Shown: positions 16,344-25,410 of the stretch, piece by piece | Numbering within the stretch: position 1 is the stretch's first letter | Layout: every line of letters starts with the position of its first letter | DNA from: Chryseobacterium sp. MFBS3-17 | GTDB lineage: Bacteria > Bacteroidota > Bacteroidia > Flavobacteriales > Weeksellaceae | Assembly (NCBI RefSeq): GCF_020687745.1 | Contig: NZ_JAJEWK010000011.1 | Span: 1-64,000, forward strand | DNA: 64,000 nucleotides | Direction: 5' to 3' | Notes under the pieces: model-generated | Seen by the model: the letters and a program-made list of their open reading frames with translations, nothing else | Told to the model about the DNA's origin: nothing | Database searches by the model: none | Position numbers and translations under genes: made by a program

Positions 16344-16862
16344 ATGAAGAAAAACGGGTTACTCTTTTTCGTGCTGATTTCAGGTCTCGCCATGGCACAG
16401 ATTTCCACAGGAGCCACCAGTGGTAAATGGACGTTTGGTGGAGGAATAGGTCTTGGTTTCGGGAGCAATGGCTATTTTAATGTGGGAATTTCTCCGCGTG
16501 CCGGCTATAAGGTTTTGGACAATCTGGAAGTGGGGGCGCAGGGCAGCCTGAATTTTCAGTCCTCGGATTATTATAAATCCACCATGATCGGAATCGGACC
16601 TTTTGCCAATTATTATTTTGCGCAAAATTTCTACGCCAGCACACTGATGCAGCATTATTTTGTAAATTATACGGACAAGCTGTATGATTACAAGGCAGAT
16701 GCAGAAGAAACCGCCCTCTATCTGGGCGGCGGGTACATGCAGCGCATCGGGACCAATGCTGCCATGCAGATCGGGCTGATGTATAATGTACTCTGGCGGG
16801 AGAACAGCAGTATGTTTTCCAGTGGTTTTTCGCCCACCGTCGGATTTGTGATCGGAATATGA
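16344..16862 (+). CDS. small outer-membrane beta-barrel protein
   Basis: 172 residues with a signal peptide (MKKNGLLFFVLISGLAMAQ) and alternating aromatic/small residues typical of an eight-strand barrel: WTFGGGIGLGFG, YFNVGISPRAGYKV, LYLGGGYMQRIG, and a final strand PTVGFVIGI. It ends in a short C-terminal strand but not in the usual Phe. Likely an opacity- or OmpX-like porin-family protein of unknown role. A TAGATTTG -7 box at 16275-16282 lies upstream, with no good -33 box. Confidence 0.7.
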   Translation: MKKNGLLFFVLISGLAMAQISTGATSGKWTFGGGIGLGFGSNGYFNVGISPRAGYKVLDNLEVGAQGSLNFQSSDYYKSTMIGIGPFANYYFAQNFYASTLMQHYFVNYTDKLYDYKADAEETALYLGGGYMQRIGTNAAMQIGLMYNVLWRENSSMFSSGFSPTVGFVIGI

Positions 16863-16950
16863 TCACGGTTCAAATTTTGAAGTTTAATCAAAAATTAGCA
16901 GCAAAGAAGTACTTCTAAGGTCATTTTAACAAAAAATTATTAGTTTTTTC

Positions 16951-16981
16951 TTGTTTATTATGGCTTACACGCTTAGTTTTG
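16951..16981 (+). promoter_or_regulatory. Bacteroidota-type promoter of the 17009 beta-barrel gene
   Basis: TTG at 16951-16953, a 20-bp spacer and TAGTTTTG at 16974-16981, a full match to TAnnTTTG, 27 bp upstream of the ATG. Confidence 0.6.
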
Positions 16982-17008
16982 GGGCAGTAAAATTAAATTT
17001 GATTGAAC

Positions 17009-17884
17009 ATGAAAAAAGTTTTTTTAGCCATTTCCTGCCTGGGAATGTTGGCCGTAGCACAGAATGCGCACGCGCAAATGATTACAACTGCCCAAACCAT
17101 GCCTGCTGCAGGTACCGGTTTTTATGTGGATGTTCATGGAGGGTATAATCTGCCTATGGCGACTCAGAATGTGGGTTACTTCGGATATTATACCTATGGT
17201 CAGGGGATTATGAATTATGAATACAACCCCTCCGGAGCAGACCGGGTAGATGATGTGTTACTGTCTTTGGGCAAAGGTGCTAATTTCGGAGTGAATCTGG
17301 GGTATATGTTTACCAAAAATCTGGGTGCTGAACTTGGAGTTAATTATCTGATGGGTGCAGAATATACTGCCAGCCAAAAGGGCAGTGGAAATGATGTGAT
17401 CAATCAGACTTTGTCTGCAAAGATGTTGCAAATCAGCCCTACTGTAGTATTGCGCGGAAATTACAGCCAGCTGAATCCGTATGCAAAGTTCGGGGTATTG
17501 ATCGGAGCAGGTTCCAAGGTGACCTATGAAGAAGATGAGCGTTATGGTTCTTCTACCTACTACACCAAACAGGAACTGGAAGGCGGAACGCCTGTGGGCT
17601 TTACCGGTGCATTGGGACTGGACTATGCCATCAACAGTCAGTTTTCCGTGTTTGGTGAACTGAAAGCGAACAGCCTGACCTACAGCCCAGAGAAAGGTAA
17701 TGTGGTAGTGGCCAATTATAATGGTGAAGATGATTTGCAGTATTGGGATGTGGCCGACAGACAGACCGTTTTCAGTGACGATTTCGAGTTGAATTCAGAT
17801 CCGGACCAGCCTACACAGGCAAGCAGACTTGCACTTCCGTTTTCCAGCATTGGCCTCAATGTAGGTGTTAGAGTTAAGTTCTAA
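17009..17884 (+). CDS. outer-membrane beta-barrel protein
   Basis: About 291 residues with a signal peptide (MKKVFLAISCLGMLAVAQNAHAQ) and an OmpA/OmpW-like barrel: GFYVDVHGGYNLP, ANFGVNLGYMFTKNLGAELGVNYLMG, LNPYAKFGVLIGAG, GFTGALGLDYAINSQFSVFGELK, and a C-terminal strand SIGLNVGVRVKF ending in the Phe that BamA recognises. I chose the ATG at 17009 over an in-frame TTG at 17003. Specific substrate unknown. The gene stands alone and ends at a strong terminator. Confidence 0.8.
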   Translation: MKKVFLAISCLGMLAVAQNAHAQMITTAQTMPAAGTGFYVDVHGGYNLPMATQNVGYFGYYTYGQGIMNYEYNPSGADRVDDVLLSLGKGANFGVNLGYMFTKNLGAELGVNYLMGAEYTASQKGSGNDVINQTLSAKMLQISPTVVLRGNYSQLNPYAKFGVLIGAGSKVTYEEDERYGSSTYYTKQELEGGTPVGFTGALGLDYAINSQFSVFGELKANSLTYSPEKGNVVVANYNGEDDLQYWDVADRQTVFSDDFELNSDPDQPTQASRLALPFSSIGLNVGVRVKF

Positions 17885-17903
17885 CAGAAACTTTATAAAA
17901 CAA

Positions 17904-17936
17904 AACACCACCCGGCCGCCGGGTGGTGTTTCTTTT
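17904..17936. terminator. strong hairpin terminator shared by the beta-barrel gene and clpC
   Basis: A 12-bp perfect stem AACACCACCCGG/CCGGGTGGTGTT with a 3-base loop has T-rich sequence on the plus side and an A-rich flank that supplies T on the minus side. It lies between two convergent genes. Confidence 0.85.
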
Positions 17937-17953
17937 GGTATGATGCGGATTAT

Positions 17954-20479
17954 TTACTGTACCTTCTCTTTCTTGCCCTTGGGACTGCTGGCCTTTTCCA
18001 GGCCATCTTTGGCATCATTCAGTTTCAGGATGATGGTGTCTCCTTCTGCAATTTGTTTATTAACCAGCATTTCTGCTATCAGGTCTTCTATATACTTCTG
18101 CACGGCACGTTTCAGTGGTCTGGCACCAAAATCTTTATCCCAGCCTTTATCAGCAATGAAATTTTTGGCCTCATCAGTAAGTTCTATATGATATCCCAGT
18201 TTTTCAATGCGTGCATACAGTTTGCCCAGCTCCAGATCAATGATTTTTCTGATGTCTTCCTGCTGCAGCGAGTTGAAGATAATGATATCATCTATTCTGT
18301 TCAGGAATTCAGGCGCAAATGCTTTTTTCAGGGCGTTTTCTATAGTAGATCTCGCCCGGGCATCACTTGATGATTTTTTGGCTGAGGTTCCAAATCCTAC
18401 TCCGTCTCCGAAATCTTTCAAATCTCTGGTTCCGATATTGGAAGTCAGGATGATGATGGTATTTCTGAAATCTATTTTTCTGCCGAGGCTGTCGGTTACA
18501 AAACCTTCGTCCAGAATCTGCAGTAAGATATTAAACACATCCGGGTGTGCTTTTTCTATTTCATCCAGCAACAGTACCGCATATGGTTTTCTGCGGATGG
18601 CTTCTGTAAGTTGCCCGCCCTCTTCATAGCCTACATATCCCGGAGGCGCTCCTACCAGTCTGGACACTGCAAATTTCTCCATGTACTCACTCATGTCAAT
18701 CCGAATCAGCGCTTCATCACTGTCAAAGAGCTCACGGGCCATCACTTTGGCAAGTTCGGTTTTACCTACACCGGTAGTTCCCAGGAAGATAAATGTTCCG
18801 ATGGGTCTGTTGGGATCCTTCAGGCCGGCACGGTTTCTCTGAATGGCTTTTACCACTTTTTTCACCGCTTCTTCCTGTCCGATTACTTTTCCGTTCAGTT
18901 TGGCATCCATTTGCGCCAGTTTATCCAGCTCGTTTTTGCCTACTTTGGTCACCGGGATTCCGCTCATCATGGACACCACTTCGGCTACGTTTTCTTCTGT
19001 CACCACTTCCTTTTTCTCGCGTACTTCATTGTCCCATTTTTCCTGAGCCGCCGCCAGTTCCATAATCAGTCTTTCTTCTTCATCTTTCAGTTTTCTGGCT
19101 TCCAGGTAGTCCTGGGCTTTTACTGCTTTCTGCTTCAGTTCCTTTATTTCCTCTATTTTTTGTTCGTTGGAAATGATTTCAGTAGGCACCTTCATATTCT
19201 TGATATACACCCGGGATCCTGCTTCATCCATTGCATCAATAGCTTTATCGGGCAGAAAACGGTCTGTAATATAGCGGGCCGTCAGATTCACACAGGCAGC
19301 TACTGCCTCATCCGTATAGGTGACATTATGGTGGTCTTCATATTTGTCTTTGATCTGATTCAGAATCTGTATGGTTTCTTCTACGGAAGTAGGTTCTACC
19401 ATTACCTTCTGAAAACGTCTTTCCAGCGCACCGTCTTTTTCAATATATTGTCTGTACTCATCCAGCGTAGTGGCGCCGATGCATTGAATTTCGCCGCGTG
19501 CCAGTGCAGGTTTGAACATATTTGAGGCGTCCAGACTGCCGGTAGAACTGCCTGCTCCTACAATGGTGTGCAATTCATCTATGAAAAGAATCACGTCTTT
19601 GTTTTTTTCCAGTTCAGTCATGATGGCTTTCATGCGCTCTTCAAACTGTCCCCGGTATTTGGTGCCGGCTACCAGACTGGCCAGATCCAGCGTAATCACC
19701 CGTTTTCCGTACAGTACCCGCGATACTTTCTTCTGATGAATGCGCAATGCCAGACCTTCGGCAATTGCCGATTTCCCTACTCCCGGTTCGCCAATGAGCA
19801 GCGGGTTGTTTTTCTTTCTTCTGGAAAGAATCTGCGAAACCCTTTCAATTTCTTTTTCGCGGCCTATAACCGGATCCAGTTTTCCGTCCCGTGCCAGGGT
19901 CGTAAGATCCCGTCCGAAGTTATCCAGGGTAGGTGTTTTGCTTTTTCCGGAGCCTATGGTTCCGCCCGGTTTTCTCATCTGACCGTATTCCTCGCGTTCA
20001 TCATCTTCATCATACGCGCTCATTTTCGGAGTTTCGCCGGAGTTTTTGAGCATGGTCTGGTATTCCTTGGTGACCCGTTCATAATCTACATCATATGCGC
20101 CCAGGATATTAGAAGTAGGATCCTCAAATTTATAGAGGATGCCCAGCAGTAAATGTACGGTATTAATTTCTGTACTGCGGTATTGTCTGCATTCCAGTTC
20201 TGAGCGTTTTACGGCCTGATCTGCCATTTTGGTAAAAGAAATATGGGGAGCTTCCTCTGCCAGCGGGTTGATGGCAGTGGTGCTCATGGTTTCAATCTTC
20301 CTGCGTATTTGTGTAAGATCGGCATTCAGATTCTGAAGGATTTCCTTGGCAGAGTTTTCAGTTTTGAGGATGCCCAACAAAAGATGCTCTGTATTCAGGA
20401 ATTCACTTTTCAGTCTTCGTGCTTCGTTTTTGCTGTGTTTGAAAACTTTATCCAAACCATCTGAAAATTTATAATTCAT
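17954..20479 (-). CDS. clpC: ATP-dependent Clp protease ATP-binding subunit ClpC
   Basis: 841 residues. Clp_N repeats (residues 1-145), first AAA+ domain with GEPGVGKSAIAEG and LFIDELHT, a middle domain with a UVR motif (AVKAQDYLEARKLKDEEE), second AAA+ domain with GTTGVGKTELAK and LLLDEIEKAHPDV, and a C-terminal D2-small domain. A VGF loop (FGDGVGFG) in the second AAA+ domain is the ClpP-docking site. It unfolds proteins for ClpP degradation. The short middle domain and the loop separate it from the disaggregase ClpB. No CtsR or McsAB partner is in view. A TAACTTTG box lies upstream without a clear -33 box. Confidence 0.93.
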   Translation of the reverse strand: MNYKFSDGLDKVFKHSKNEARRLKSEFLNTEHLLLGILKTENSAKEILQNLNADLTQIRRKIETMSTTAINPLAEEAPHISFTKMADQAVKRSELECRQYRSTEINTVHLLLGILYKFEDPTSNILGAYDVDYERVTKEYQTMLKNSGETPKMSAYDEDDEREEYGQMRKPGGTIGSGKSKTPTLDNFGRDLTTLARDGKLDPVIGREKEIERVSQILSRRKKNNPLLIGEPGVGKSAIAEGLALRIHQKKVSRVLYGKRVITLDLASLVAGTKYRGQFEERMKAIMTELEKNKDVILFIDELHTIVGAGSSTGSLDASNMFKPALARGEIQCIGATTLDEYRQYIEKDGALERRFQKVMVEPTSVEETIQILNQIKDKYEDHHNVTYTDEAVAACVNLTARYITDRFLPDKAIDAMDEAGSRVYIKNMKVPTEIISNEQKIEEIKELKQKAVKAQDYLEARKLKDEEERLIMELAAAQEKWDNEVREKKEVVTEENVAEVVSMMSGIPVTKVGKNELDKLAQMDAKLNGKVIGQEEAVKKVVKAIQRNRAGLKDPNRPIGTFIFLGTTGVGKTELAKVMARELFDSDEALIRIDMSEYMEKFAVSRLVGAPPGYVGYEEGGQLTEAIRRKPYAVLLLDEIEKAHPDVFNILLQILDEGFVTDSLGRKIDFRNTIIILTSNIGTRDLKDFGDGVGFGTSAKKSSSDARARSTIENALKKAFAPEFLNRIDDIIIFNSLQQEDIRKIIDLELGKLYARIEKLGYHIELTDEAKNFIADKGWDKDFGARPLKRAVQKYIEDLIAEMLVNKQIAEGDTIILKLNDAKDGLEKASSPKGKKEKVQ

Positions 20480-20630
20480 GATGTTATCTCTATTTAAAAA
20501 AGTGTGTTCTGTTGTTTAATGCTAATCAAAGTTACAAATACTTTACCAAAAAAGGAATAATGACTTTCTGGCAGTTTTGGGTTTTTTATCTTCCTGAAAA
20601 TGATTAGCTTTGCCCTCCTAAAACAGTAAT

Positions 20631-20849
20631 ATGAGCCCGGAAATTGCCAGTTATGTAGGTTATGCAGCCTCTTTTTTTGTGGTATTAAGCTTTATTTTGA
20701 AAGACCTTAGAAAAGTAAGAATTGTTAATTTAATAGGCTGTATTCTTTTTGTAATCTATGGGATTTACAGCGGGATGTTGTGGCCTATTATCATTCCCAA
20801 TGCCATTCTTTGCTTTATTCAGCTCTATCATTTAGTGAAAAAAGATTAA
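20631..20849 (+). CDS. small three-helix membrane protein (YgjV/SemiSWEET-like)
   Basis: 72 residues with three hydrophobic helices (residues 4-22, 31-47, 50-66). The layout resembles half of a YgjV or SemiSWEET sugar-transporter bundle, with a short basic loop KDLRKVRIVN after the first helix. No PQ motif is seen. A TAGCTTTG -7 box is at 20605-20612 (TTTG 25 bp upstream, longer than ideal). The glycosyltransferase gene follows by 9 bp, so they are probably co-transcribed. Function uncertain. Confidence 0.6.
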   Translation: MSPEIASYVGYAASFFVVLSFILKDLRKVRIVNLIGCILFVIYGIYSGMLWPIIIPNAILCFIQLYHLVKKD

Positions 20850-20858
20850 CTTTTGGCG

Positions 20859-21959
20859 ATGAAAATTCTGGTTTCTGCCTTCAGTAATCTGTATACCGAT
20901 CAGCGTATCGAGAAAGTGTGCCGAACCCTGCACGAGAACGGATATCCGGTAGAACTTATCGGAAACGACTGGGGTGGTGCAGGCAAAATGGAACGTCCGT
21001 ATCCTTATTTCAGAATCCGGCATAAGGCCGGCTCGCTGCGTATGGCTTATGCAGAATTTCAATGGAAACTGTACCGGGAGCTGATGAAGAGAGCAGATTC
21101 CGGAACGGTGCTGCTGGCCAATGATCTGGATGCATTGTTGCCCAATGTGCTCGTAGCCCGTAAATTAAAAATTCCACTGGTTTTTGACAGTCATGAGATT
21201 TTCACTGAAATGCCTGCCATTCAAGGGCGCTGGACTCAGAAAATATGGCGGCTTCTGGAGCAGAAACTTGTGCCGGGTATGCGGTACATGATGACCGAAA
21301 GTTACAGTTATGCCGGCTGGTTCAAAGAAAAGTATCAGGTGGATTGTGTGGTCATCCGAAATATTCCGAGAATCATCACGACACCGGTTGAAATTCCGGA
21401 GAATAAGACCAAGATTGTTCTGTACCAGGGCGTTATCAACCAGTCCCGGGGAATTGCCCAGGCCATCAAAGCCATGAAACAGGTAGATGGCGCCGTGCTC
21501 AAAATTGCGGGTGATGGCCCCAAAAGACAGGAATATGAAACGCTGGCCATAGAAGAAGGCATGGCAGACCGGGTCATCTTTACCGGAAAGCTGCATCCGG
21601 AAGACCTTCGGAAACTGACCTGCACTGCAGATGTGGGCTTAAGTATAGAAGAAAACGGTGGGGTGAGTTATTTATACTCCCTTCCGAATAAAGTTTCAGA
21701 TTATATCCAATCACGGGTTCCGCTTGTCATGATTAATTTTCCTGAAATGATGAAGGTTTACCAGGATTTTAAAGTAGGAGAAATAGCCGAAAGTCATGAT
21801 CCCGCACATCTGGCCCAAAAAATAAACACGGTGCTGCAGCACGGACGCCACTTTTATTTGCCTGAACTGGAAAAGGCTGCCGCCGTTTTGAACTGGGAGC
21901 ATGAAGAACCCAAAATTTTAGCCTTATTCGAAAAGGTGAGAAAGGAAAACTTTCGCTAA
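20859..21959 (+). CDS. GT4-like glycosyltransferase
   Basis: About 366 residues with a two-Rossmann GT-B fold: N-terminal KILVSAFSNLYTDQRIEKVC, then VFDSHEIFTEMP in the middle, and a C-terminal nucleotide-sugar half LYQGVINQSRGIAQAIKAM, VLKIAGDGPKRQEYE, VIFTGKLHPEDLRK and GVSYLYSLPNKVSDYIQS with the E/N-rich donor site. Probable surface polysaccharide or glycolipid synthesis; sugar and acceptor unknown. ATG 20859 is preferred over an upstream TTG at 20853. It is followed by sufE 9 bp later. Confidence 0.85.
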   Translation: MKILVSAFSNLYTDQRIEKVCRTLHENGYPVELIGNDWGGAGKMERPYPYFRIRHKAGSLRMAYAEFQWKLYRELMKRADSGTVLLANDLDALLPNVLVARKLKIPLVFDSHEIFTEMPAIQGRWTQKIWRLLEQKLVPGMRYMMTESYSYAGWFKEKYQVDCVVIRNIPRIITTPVEIPENKTKIVLYQGVINQSRGIAQAIKAMKQVDGAVLKIAGDGPKRQEYETLAIEEGMADRVIFTGKLHPEDLRKLTCTADVGLSIEENGGVSYLYSLPNKVSDYIQSRVPLVMINFPEMMKVYQDFKVGEIAESHDPAHLAQKINTVLQHGRHFYLPELEKAAAVLNWEHEEPKILALFEKVRKENFR

Positions 21960-21968
21960 TTTTGCAGC

Positions 21969-22388
21969 ATGACAATTAAAGAAAAACAGCAGGAAATTGT
22001 TGAAGAATTTGAGTTTTTGGACGATTGGGAGCAAAAATACGAGTATATTATCGATCTGGGTAAGGAACTGAAACCCCTTCCTGAGGATAAGAAAACCGAT
22101 GATAACCTGATAAAGGGCTGCCAGTCCAAAGTTTGGATTGATGCGAGTTTCCGAGACGGTAAACTTTATTTTGATGCAGATTCTGATGGTATTTTACCCA
22201 AAGGAATTGTTTCACTGCTGGTTTCCATTTACAGCGGGCACACTACAGATGAAATTCTGGCTTCTGATTTCGGATTTATTTCTGAAATTGGCCTGCAGGA
22301 ATTTCTCTCGCCATCACGGGCCAATGGTTTGATGGCCATGACCAAACAAATTAAATTCTATGCAGTCGCCTTTCAGCTAAAAGCATGA
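21969..22388 (+). CDS. sufE: SufE-family cysteine desulfuration protein
   Basis: 139 residues. SufE takes persulfide sulfur from the cysteine desulfurase SufS for iron-sulfur cluster assembly. The acceptor cysteine is in LIKGCQSKVWI near residue 51, and the family core LLVSIYSGHTTDEIL and RANGLMAMTKQIK is present. The rest of the suf operon is not in the window. It overlaps the start of the GT9 gene by 4 bp. Confidence 0.93.
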   Translation: MTIKEKQQEIVEEFEFLDDWEQKYEYIIDLGKELKPLPEDKKTDDNLIKGCQSKVWIDASFRDGKLYFDADSDGILPKGIVSLLVSIYSGHTTDEILASDFGFISEIGLQEFLSPSRANGLMAMTKQIKFYAVAFQLKA

Positions 22389-23350
22389 CACGCATTCTGA
22401 CATACCGTTTTTCGGCATTCGGCGATGTAGCTATGGCCGCCGTGGTAGTGCGCGAATTCTTGGCGCAGAATACGGATGCAGAAATAGTCATGGTCTCCCG
22501 CCAGCAGTTTGAACCTTTATTTCAGAATATTCCGCGGCTCATCTTCAAAGGGGTCGATTTAGATGATTTTAAGGGATTCTTTGGTTTGAAACGTCTGGCA
22601 AAAGAACTGCTCACAGAATTTCAGCCTACCTGCATTGCTGATCTTCATGATGTCATCAGAACCAAGATTTTAAGACGGATTTTTCGTGGTAAGGGCTATA
22701 GAGTTGCGGTAATTGATAAAGGGAAAGAGGAAAAAGAACACCTCACCGATATCTGGAACCTTGAAAAAACACCATTGAAACAAACCGTTGAGCGATATGC
22801 AGATGTCTTCCGGGAGTTGGGCTTCGCATTGACTCTGTCTCATCAGCTGACGCCGCAGCAGTCTCCAAAATCAGGGATTGGTTTTGCACCTTTTGCGCAG
22901 CACCACGGAAAAATGCTGCCGCTGGAAAAATCCTATGAACTGGCTTGTCTGCTCTCAGAAAAGTATAAAATCTTCTTTTTCGGTGGTGGTTCCCGGGAAA
23001 AGGAAGTACTGGAAAAATGGGAGCAGGAAATTCCCAATACGGAAAATCTTGCCGGAAAACTTACTTTAACAGAAGAATTGGATAAAATTGCCGGCTTGCA
23101 GGCCATGATTTCCATGGATTCTGCCAATATGCATCTGGCCAGTCTTGCGGGTACCCGTTGTATTTCCATTTGGGGATCAACCCACTATTTTGCGGGATTT
23201 CTGGGCTACGGACAAAGTACGGAAGATGTAGTCCATGTGAAAGATCTTACCTGCCGGCCTTGTTCGGTTTTCGGGGATAAGGAATGCTACCGTGGAGATT
23301 ATGCCTGTCTGGTGGAACTTGATGTACAGAAAATAGCAGAAAAGCTGTAA
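22385..23350 (+). CDS. glycosyltransferase family 9 (heptosyltransferase-like)
   Basis: 321 residues of the ADP-heptose:LPS heptosyltransferase family. N-terminal RFSAFGDVAMAAVVVREF, then GIGFAPFAQHHGKMLPLE for the donor half, and the diagnostic LQAMISMDSANMHLASLAGTRCISIWGSTH that binds the nucleotide sugar. Likely adds a sugar to the lipopolysaccharide core at the inner membrane. Translation is coupled to sufE by a 4-bp ATGA overlap, an unusual pairing of Fe-S and envelope genes. Confidence 0.88.
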   Translation: MTRILTYRFSAFGDVAMAAVVVREFLAQNTDAEIVMVSRQQFEPLFQNIPRLIFKGVDLDDFKGFFGLKRLAKELLTEFQPTCIADLHDVIRTKILRRIFRGKGYRVAVIDKGKEEKEHLTDIWNLEKTPLKQTVERYADVFRELGFALTLSHQLTPQQSPKSGIGFAPFAQHHGKMLPLEKSYELACLLSEKYKIFFFGGGSREKEVLEKWEQEIPNTENLAGKLTLTEELDKIAGLQAMISMDSANMHLASLAGTRCISIWGSTHYFAGFLGYGQSTEDVVHVKDLTCRPCSVFGDKECYRGDYACLVELDVQKIAEKL

Positions 23351-23354
23351 TCAC

Positions 23355-24203
23355 TTAGAAAGTGATTCTGTAAGTTCCTGATGATGAGGTAGAGGCACGT
23401 TCTGCCTTCACATATTTTTTCACCCAAGATACAGAAGTAGATACTACGCAACCATCTGAAATGCCTCCGGACCGGCTGGCAGAAGTTACATTTCCTGCCT
23501 GATCTACCGTATAACTGATGCTGATGGTTCCCGAAGCCTTACAGTTGTGAACAGGCTGCGCACCGCCCCTGCCCATGGTTCCGGGAATAAAACCGACCAG
23601 TTTACGGTCTACCCCTATTCTGCTGTCGCCGTCACCATCTCCGCCCAGCGGGTCGCCTGCATTTCCGGTAGTTCCGTTCGTTCCCTGGCTTCCTGCTTTG
23701 GTTCCGCGGCCACGCAATAAATTGCCTACTGCGGCTGTACCCTTGCCGTCACCGCTGCCTTTTGTGGCATTGGCTGTAGTGGCTTTGCTACCGGTAGTTT
23801 TAGAAGTGGCGGTCTTTTTTGCTACAGGTTTTTCGGTGGTTTTGCTTATTTTGTCTACTTTGGCGGTAGTGTTTTTACTGTTGTTTCCGGTTATGATTTT
23901 CTCTCTCACCTCTGGTGCCGGAGTTTCTATTGCTGATTGCGACACCGGATCAGGATTTTGCAAATCCGAAAGGGCGGCCATAGAGCCTTCCTGCTCGGCA
24001 GGTTCTTCTAAGCCGTCACCATTTCTGTTGTCCCCGAAATTAATGAGCATGGCAGAGACCACTTCATTTTGAGCGGGAACCACGTGGGTTATTTTATAGA
24101 GAAAAACGAAAAGGAGCAGGGCAGCCCAAATCCCAAGAGTGATCATTCCGCTCTTGAATTTATCTTTTTGCTCTTCTCTTCTATTGATGCTGTAATAATC
24201 CAT
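23355..24203 (-). CDS. TonB-like energy transducer with low-complexity linker
   Basis: 282 residues. A single N-terminal membrane helix (about 21-40, ITLGIWAALLLFVFLYK), a long Thr/Lys/Ala- and Gly-rich periplasmic linker (about 100-205) and a small C-terminal domain with two cysteines: HNCKASGTISISYTVDQAGNV ... DGCVVSTS, ending in TYRITF. Third gene after ExbB and ExbD on the same strand, 9 bp after exbD, so it should complete the proton-driven complex that energises outer-membrane uptake. The C-terminal fold is only weakly TonB-like, so TolA is the alternative. Confidence 0.75.
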   Translation of the reverse strand: MDYYSINRREEQKDKFKSGMITLGIWAALLLFVFLYKITHVVPAQNEVVSAMLINFGDNRNGDGLEEPAEQEGSMAALSDLQNPDPVSQSAIETPAPEVREKIITGNNSKNTTAKVDKISKTTEKPVAKKTATSKTTGSKATTANATKGSGDGKGTAAVGNLLRGRGTKAGSQGTNGTTGNAGDPLGGDGDGDSRIGVDRKLVGFIPGTMGRGGAQPVHNCKASGTISISYTVDQAGNVTSASRSGGISDGCVVSTSVSWVKKYVKAERASTSSSGTYRITF

Positions 24204-24212
24204 TTCAGAAAA

Positions 24213-24614
24213 TTATTCTTCTCCTTTTGTGGTTGCAATTGCAATATTATACCGGTGCTTTTCTGCGATTTCCATTACAAAAACCACATCTTTGTGCAGG
24301 CTGTTCCTGTCTGCACGGATGGTAAAGGAAGGATTCTGCTGGTTTTGCAGACGGCCGTTGATGGCCGCTTCCAGTGCTTCACGGGTTACCGGATTGTCAT
24401 CTACAAAATATGTTCCGTCTTCTTTAATGCTTACGGCAAGTTCGTTCGGAATATTGGGATTTTCTACCTCGCCTTTTGGCAGTTTTACGTCTATTGCACT
24501 GATGTTGGATGCCGCAGAAGTCACCATAAAAAATATCAACAAAAGCAGAATTACGTCTACCATTGCTGCCAGACTGAATTCGGGATTTGCTTTGTTTCTT
24601 CTTTTCAGATTCAT
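24213..24614 (-). CDS. exbD: ExbD/TolR biopolymer transport protein
   Basis: 133 residues with one N-terminal helix (FSLAAMVDVILLLLIFFMVTS) that carries the proton-path aspartate (MVDVILLLL), followed by a periplasmic domain with a family end FVMEIAEKHRYNIAIAT. It works with the ExbB-like protein encoded 3 bp upstream and the TonB-like protein downstream. Confidence 0.92.
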   Translation of the reverse strand: MNLKRRNKANPEFSLAAMVDVILLLLIFFMVTSAASNISAIDVKLPKGEVENPNIPNELAVSIKEDGTYFVDDNPVTREALEAAINGRLQNQQNPSFTIRADRNSLHKDVVFVMEIAEKHRYNIAIATTKGEE

Positions 24615-24617
24615 AAT

Positions 24618-25319
24618 TTAAGGCTTATTGATGATATCTAAGAAATCAGTGGACATGTTTTGAACTTTCAGTATAAATTTATCAATCTTGGTCAGCAGCA
24701 GGTTATAGAAAAAATTGGAGGGTATGGCTACTGCCAGACCGGTTGCCGTGTGTCCCAATGCGGTATAAATGCCTTCTGAAAGCGTGCTGGGAGAAAATGA
24801 ACCTTCCATATTGGCCATATTGAAAAACGCCATAATAATTCCGATAACCGTTCCCAGAAGTCCCAGCATGGGCGCAATACTGGGGATGGACGCCAGCAGG
24901 TTCAGGTTTTTTTCCAGCAAAGAAACTTCAATTTGCCCCTGACTTTCCATAGCGCTTACAATGTCTGATACCGGTCTGCCAATGCGGGTAATTCCTTTGC
25001 CCAAAATTCTGGCCTCCGGCGTATTTTGTCTTTCACAATATTGTATGGCACTGTCCAGTTTACCGTCATTCAGCAGGTCATTCAGATTATTCATCATGTT
25101 CATGTCGTTGATTTTCAGCTGTCTGTTGATGTAGAATAATCTCTCCAGGAAAATGTACAATGAGAAAACCCCCAGGCAAAGCATGGTCACCATCACCACA
25201 TTGGCAAACAGATTTCCATGGAACATAATCTTCCAGAAGGAAAATTCGTGGGTAGTTACTTCCGGAGCCACCGTTTGTGCCTGCAGTAACATGAAGTTTG
25301 AGAGTTCAATAAATATCAT
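24618..25319 (-). CDS. exbB: ExbB/TolQ/MotA proton channel protein
   Basis: About 233 residues. Three helices with the family core LLASIPSIAPMLGLLGTVIGIIMAFFNMA and the C-terminal ALGHTATGLAVAIPSNFFYNLL. It forms the proton channel of the complex with ExbD. The open frame reaches 25391, but the segment before the ATG at 25319 is unlike a start and the ATG gives a normal ExbB N-terminus; ATG 25292 is another possibility. First gene of a three-gene operon. Confidence 0.9.
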   Translation of the reverse strand: MIFIELSNFMLLQAQTVAPEVTTHEFSFWKIMFHGNLFANVVMVTMLCLGVFSLYIFLERLFYINRQLKINDMNMMNNLNDLLNDGKLDSAIQYCERQNTPEARILGKGITRIGRPVSDIVSAMESQGQIEVSLLEKNLNLLASIPSIAPMLGLLGTVIGIIMAFFNMANMEGSFSPSTLSEGIYTALGHTATGLAVAIPSNFFYNLLLTKIDKFILKVQNMSTDFLDIINKP

Positions 25320-25410
25320 TAATATAAGGTTTGTTTGGGTTATAACGAGAATCGTAGTTGAATAGTATTGCAAAGCATACCATCCGGTCAATTATTTTTT
25401 TGTTTTGGTA

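Noticed and set aside
18545-19525. 326-codon plus-strand frame inside clpC
   Set aside because: Shadow of the AAA+ gene on the other strand, with no support of its own.
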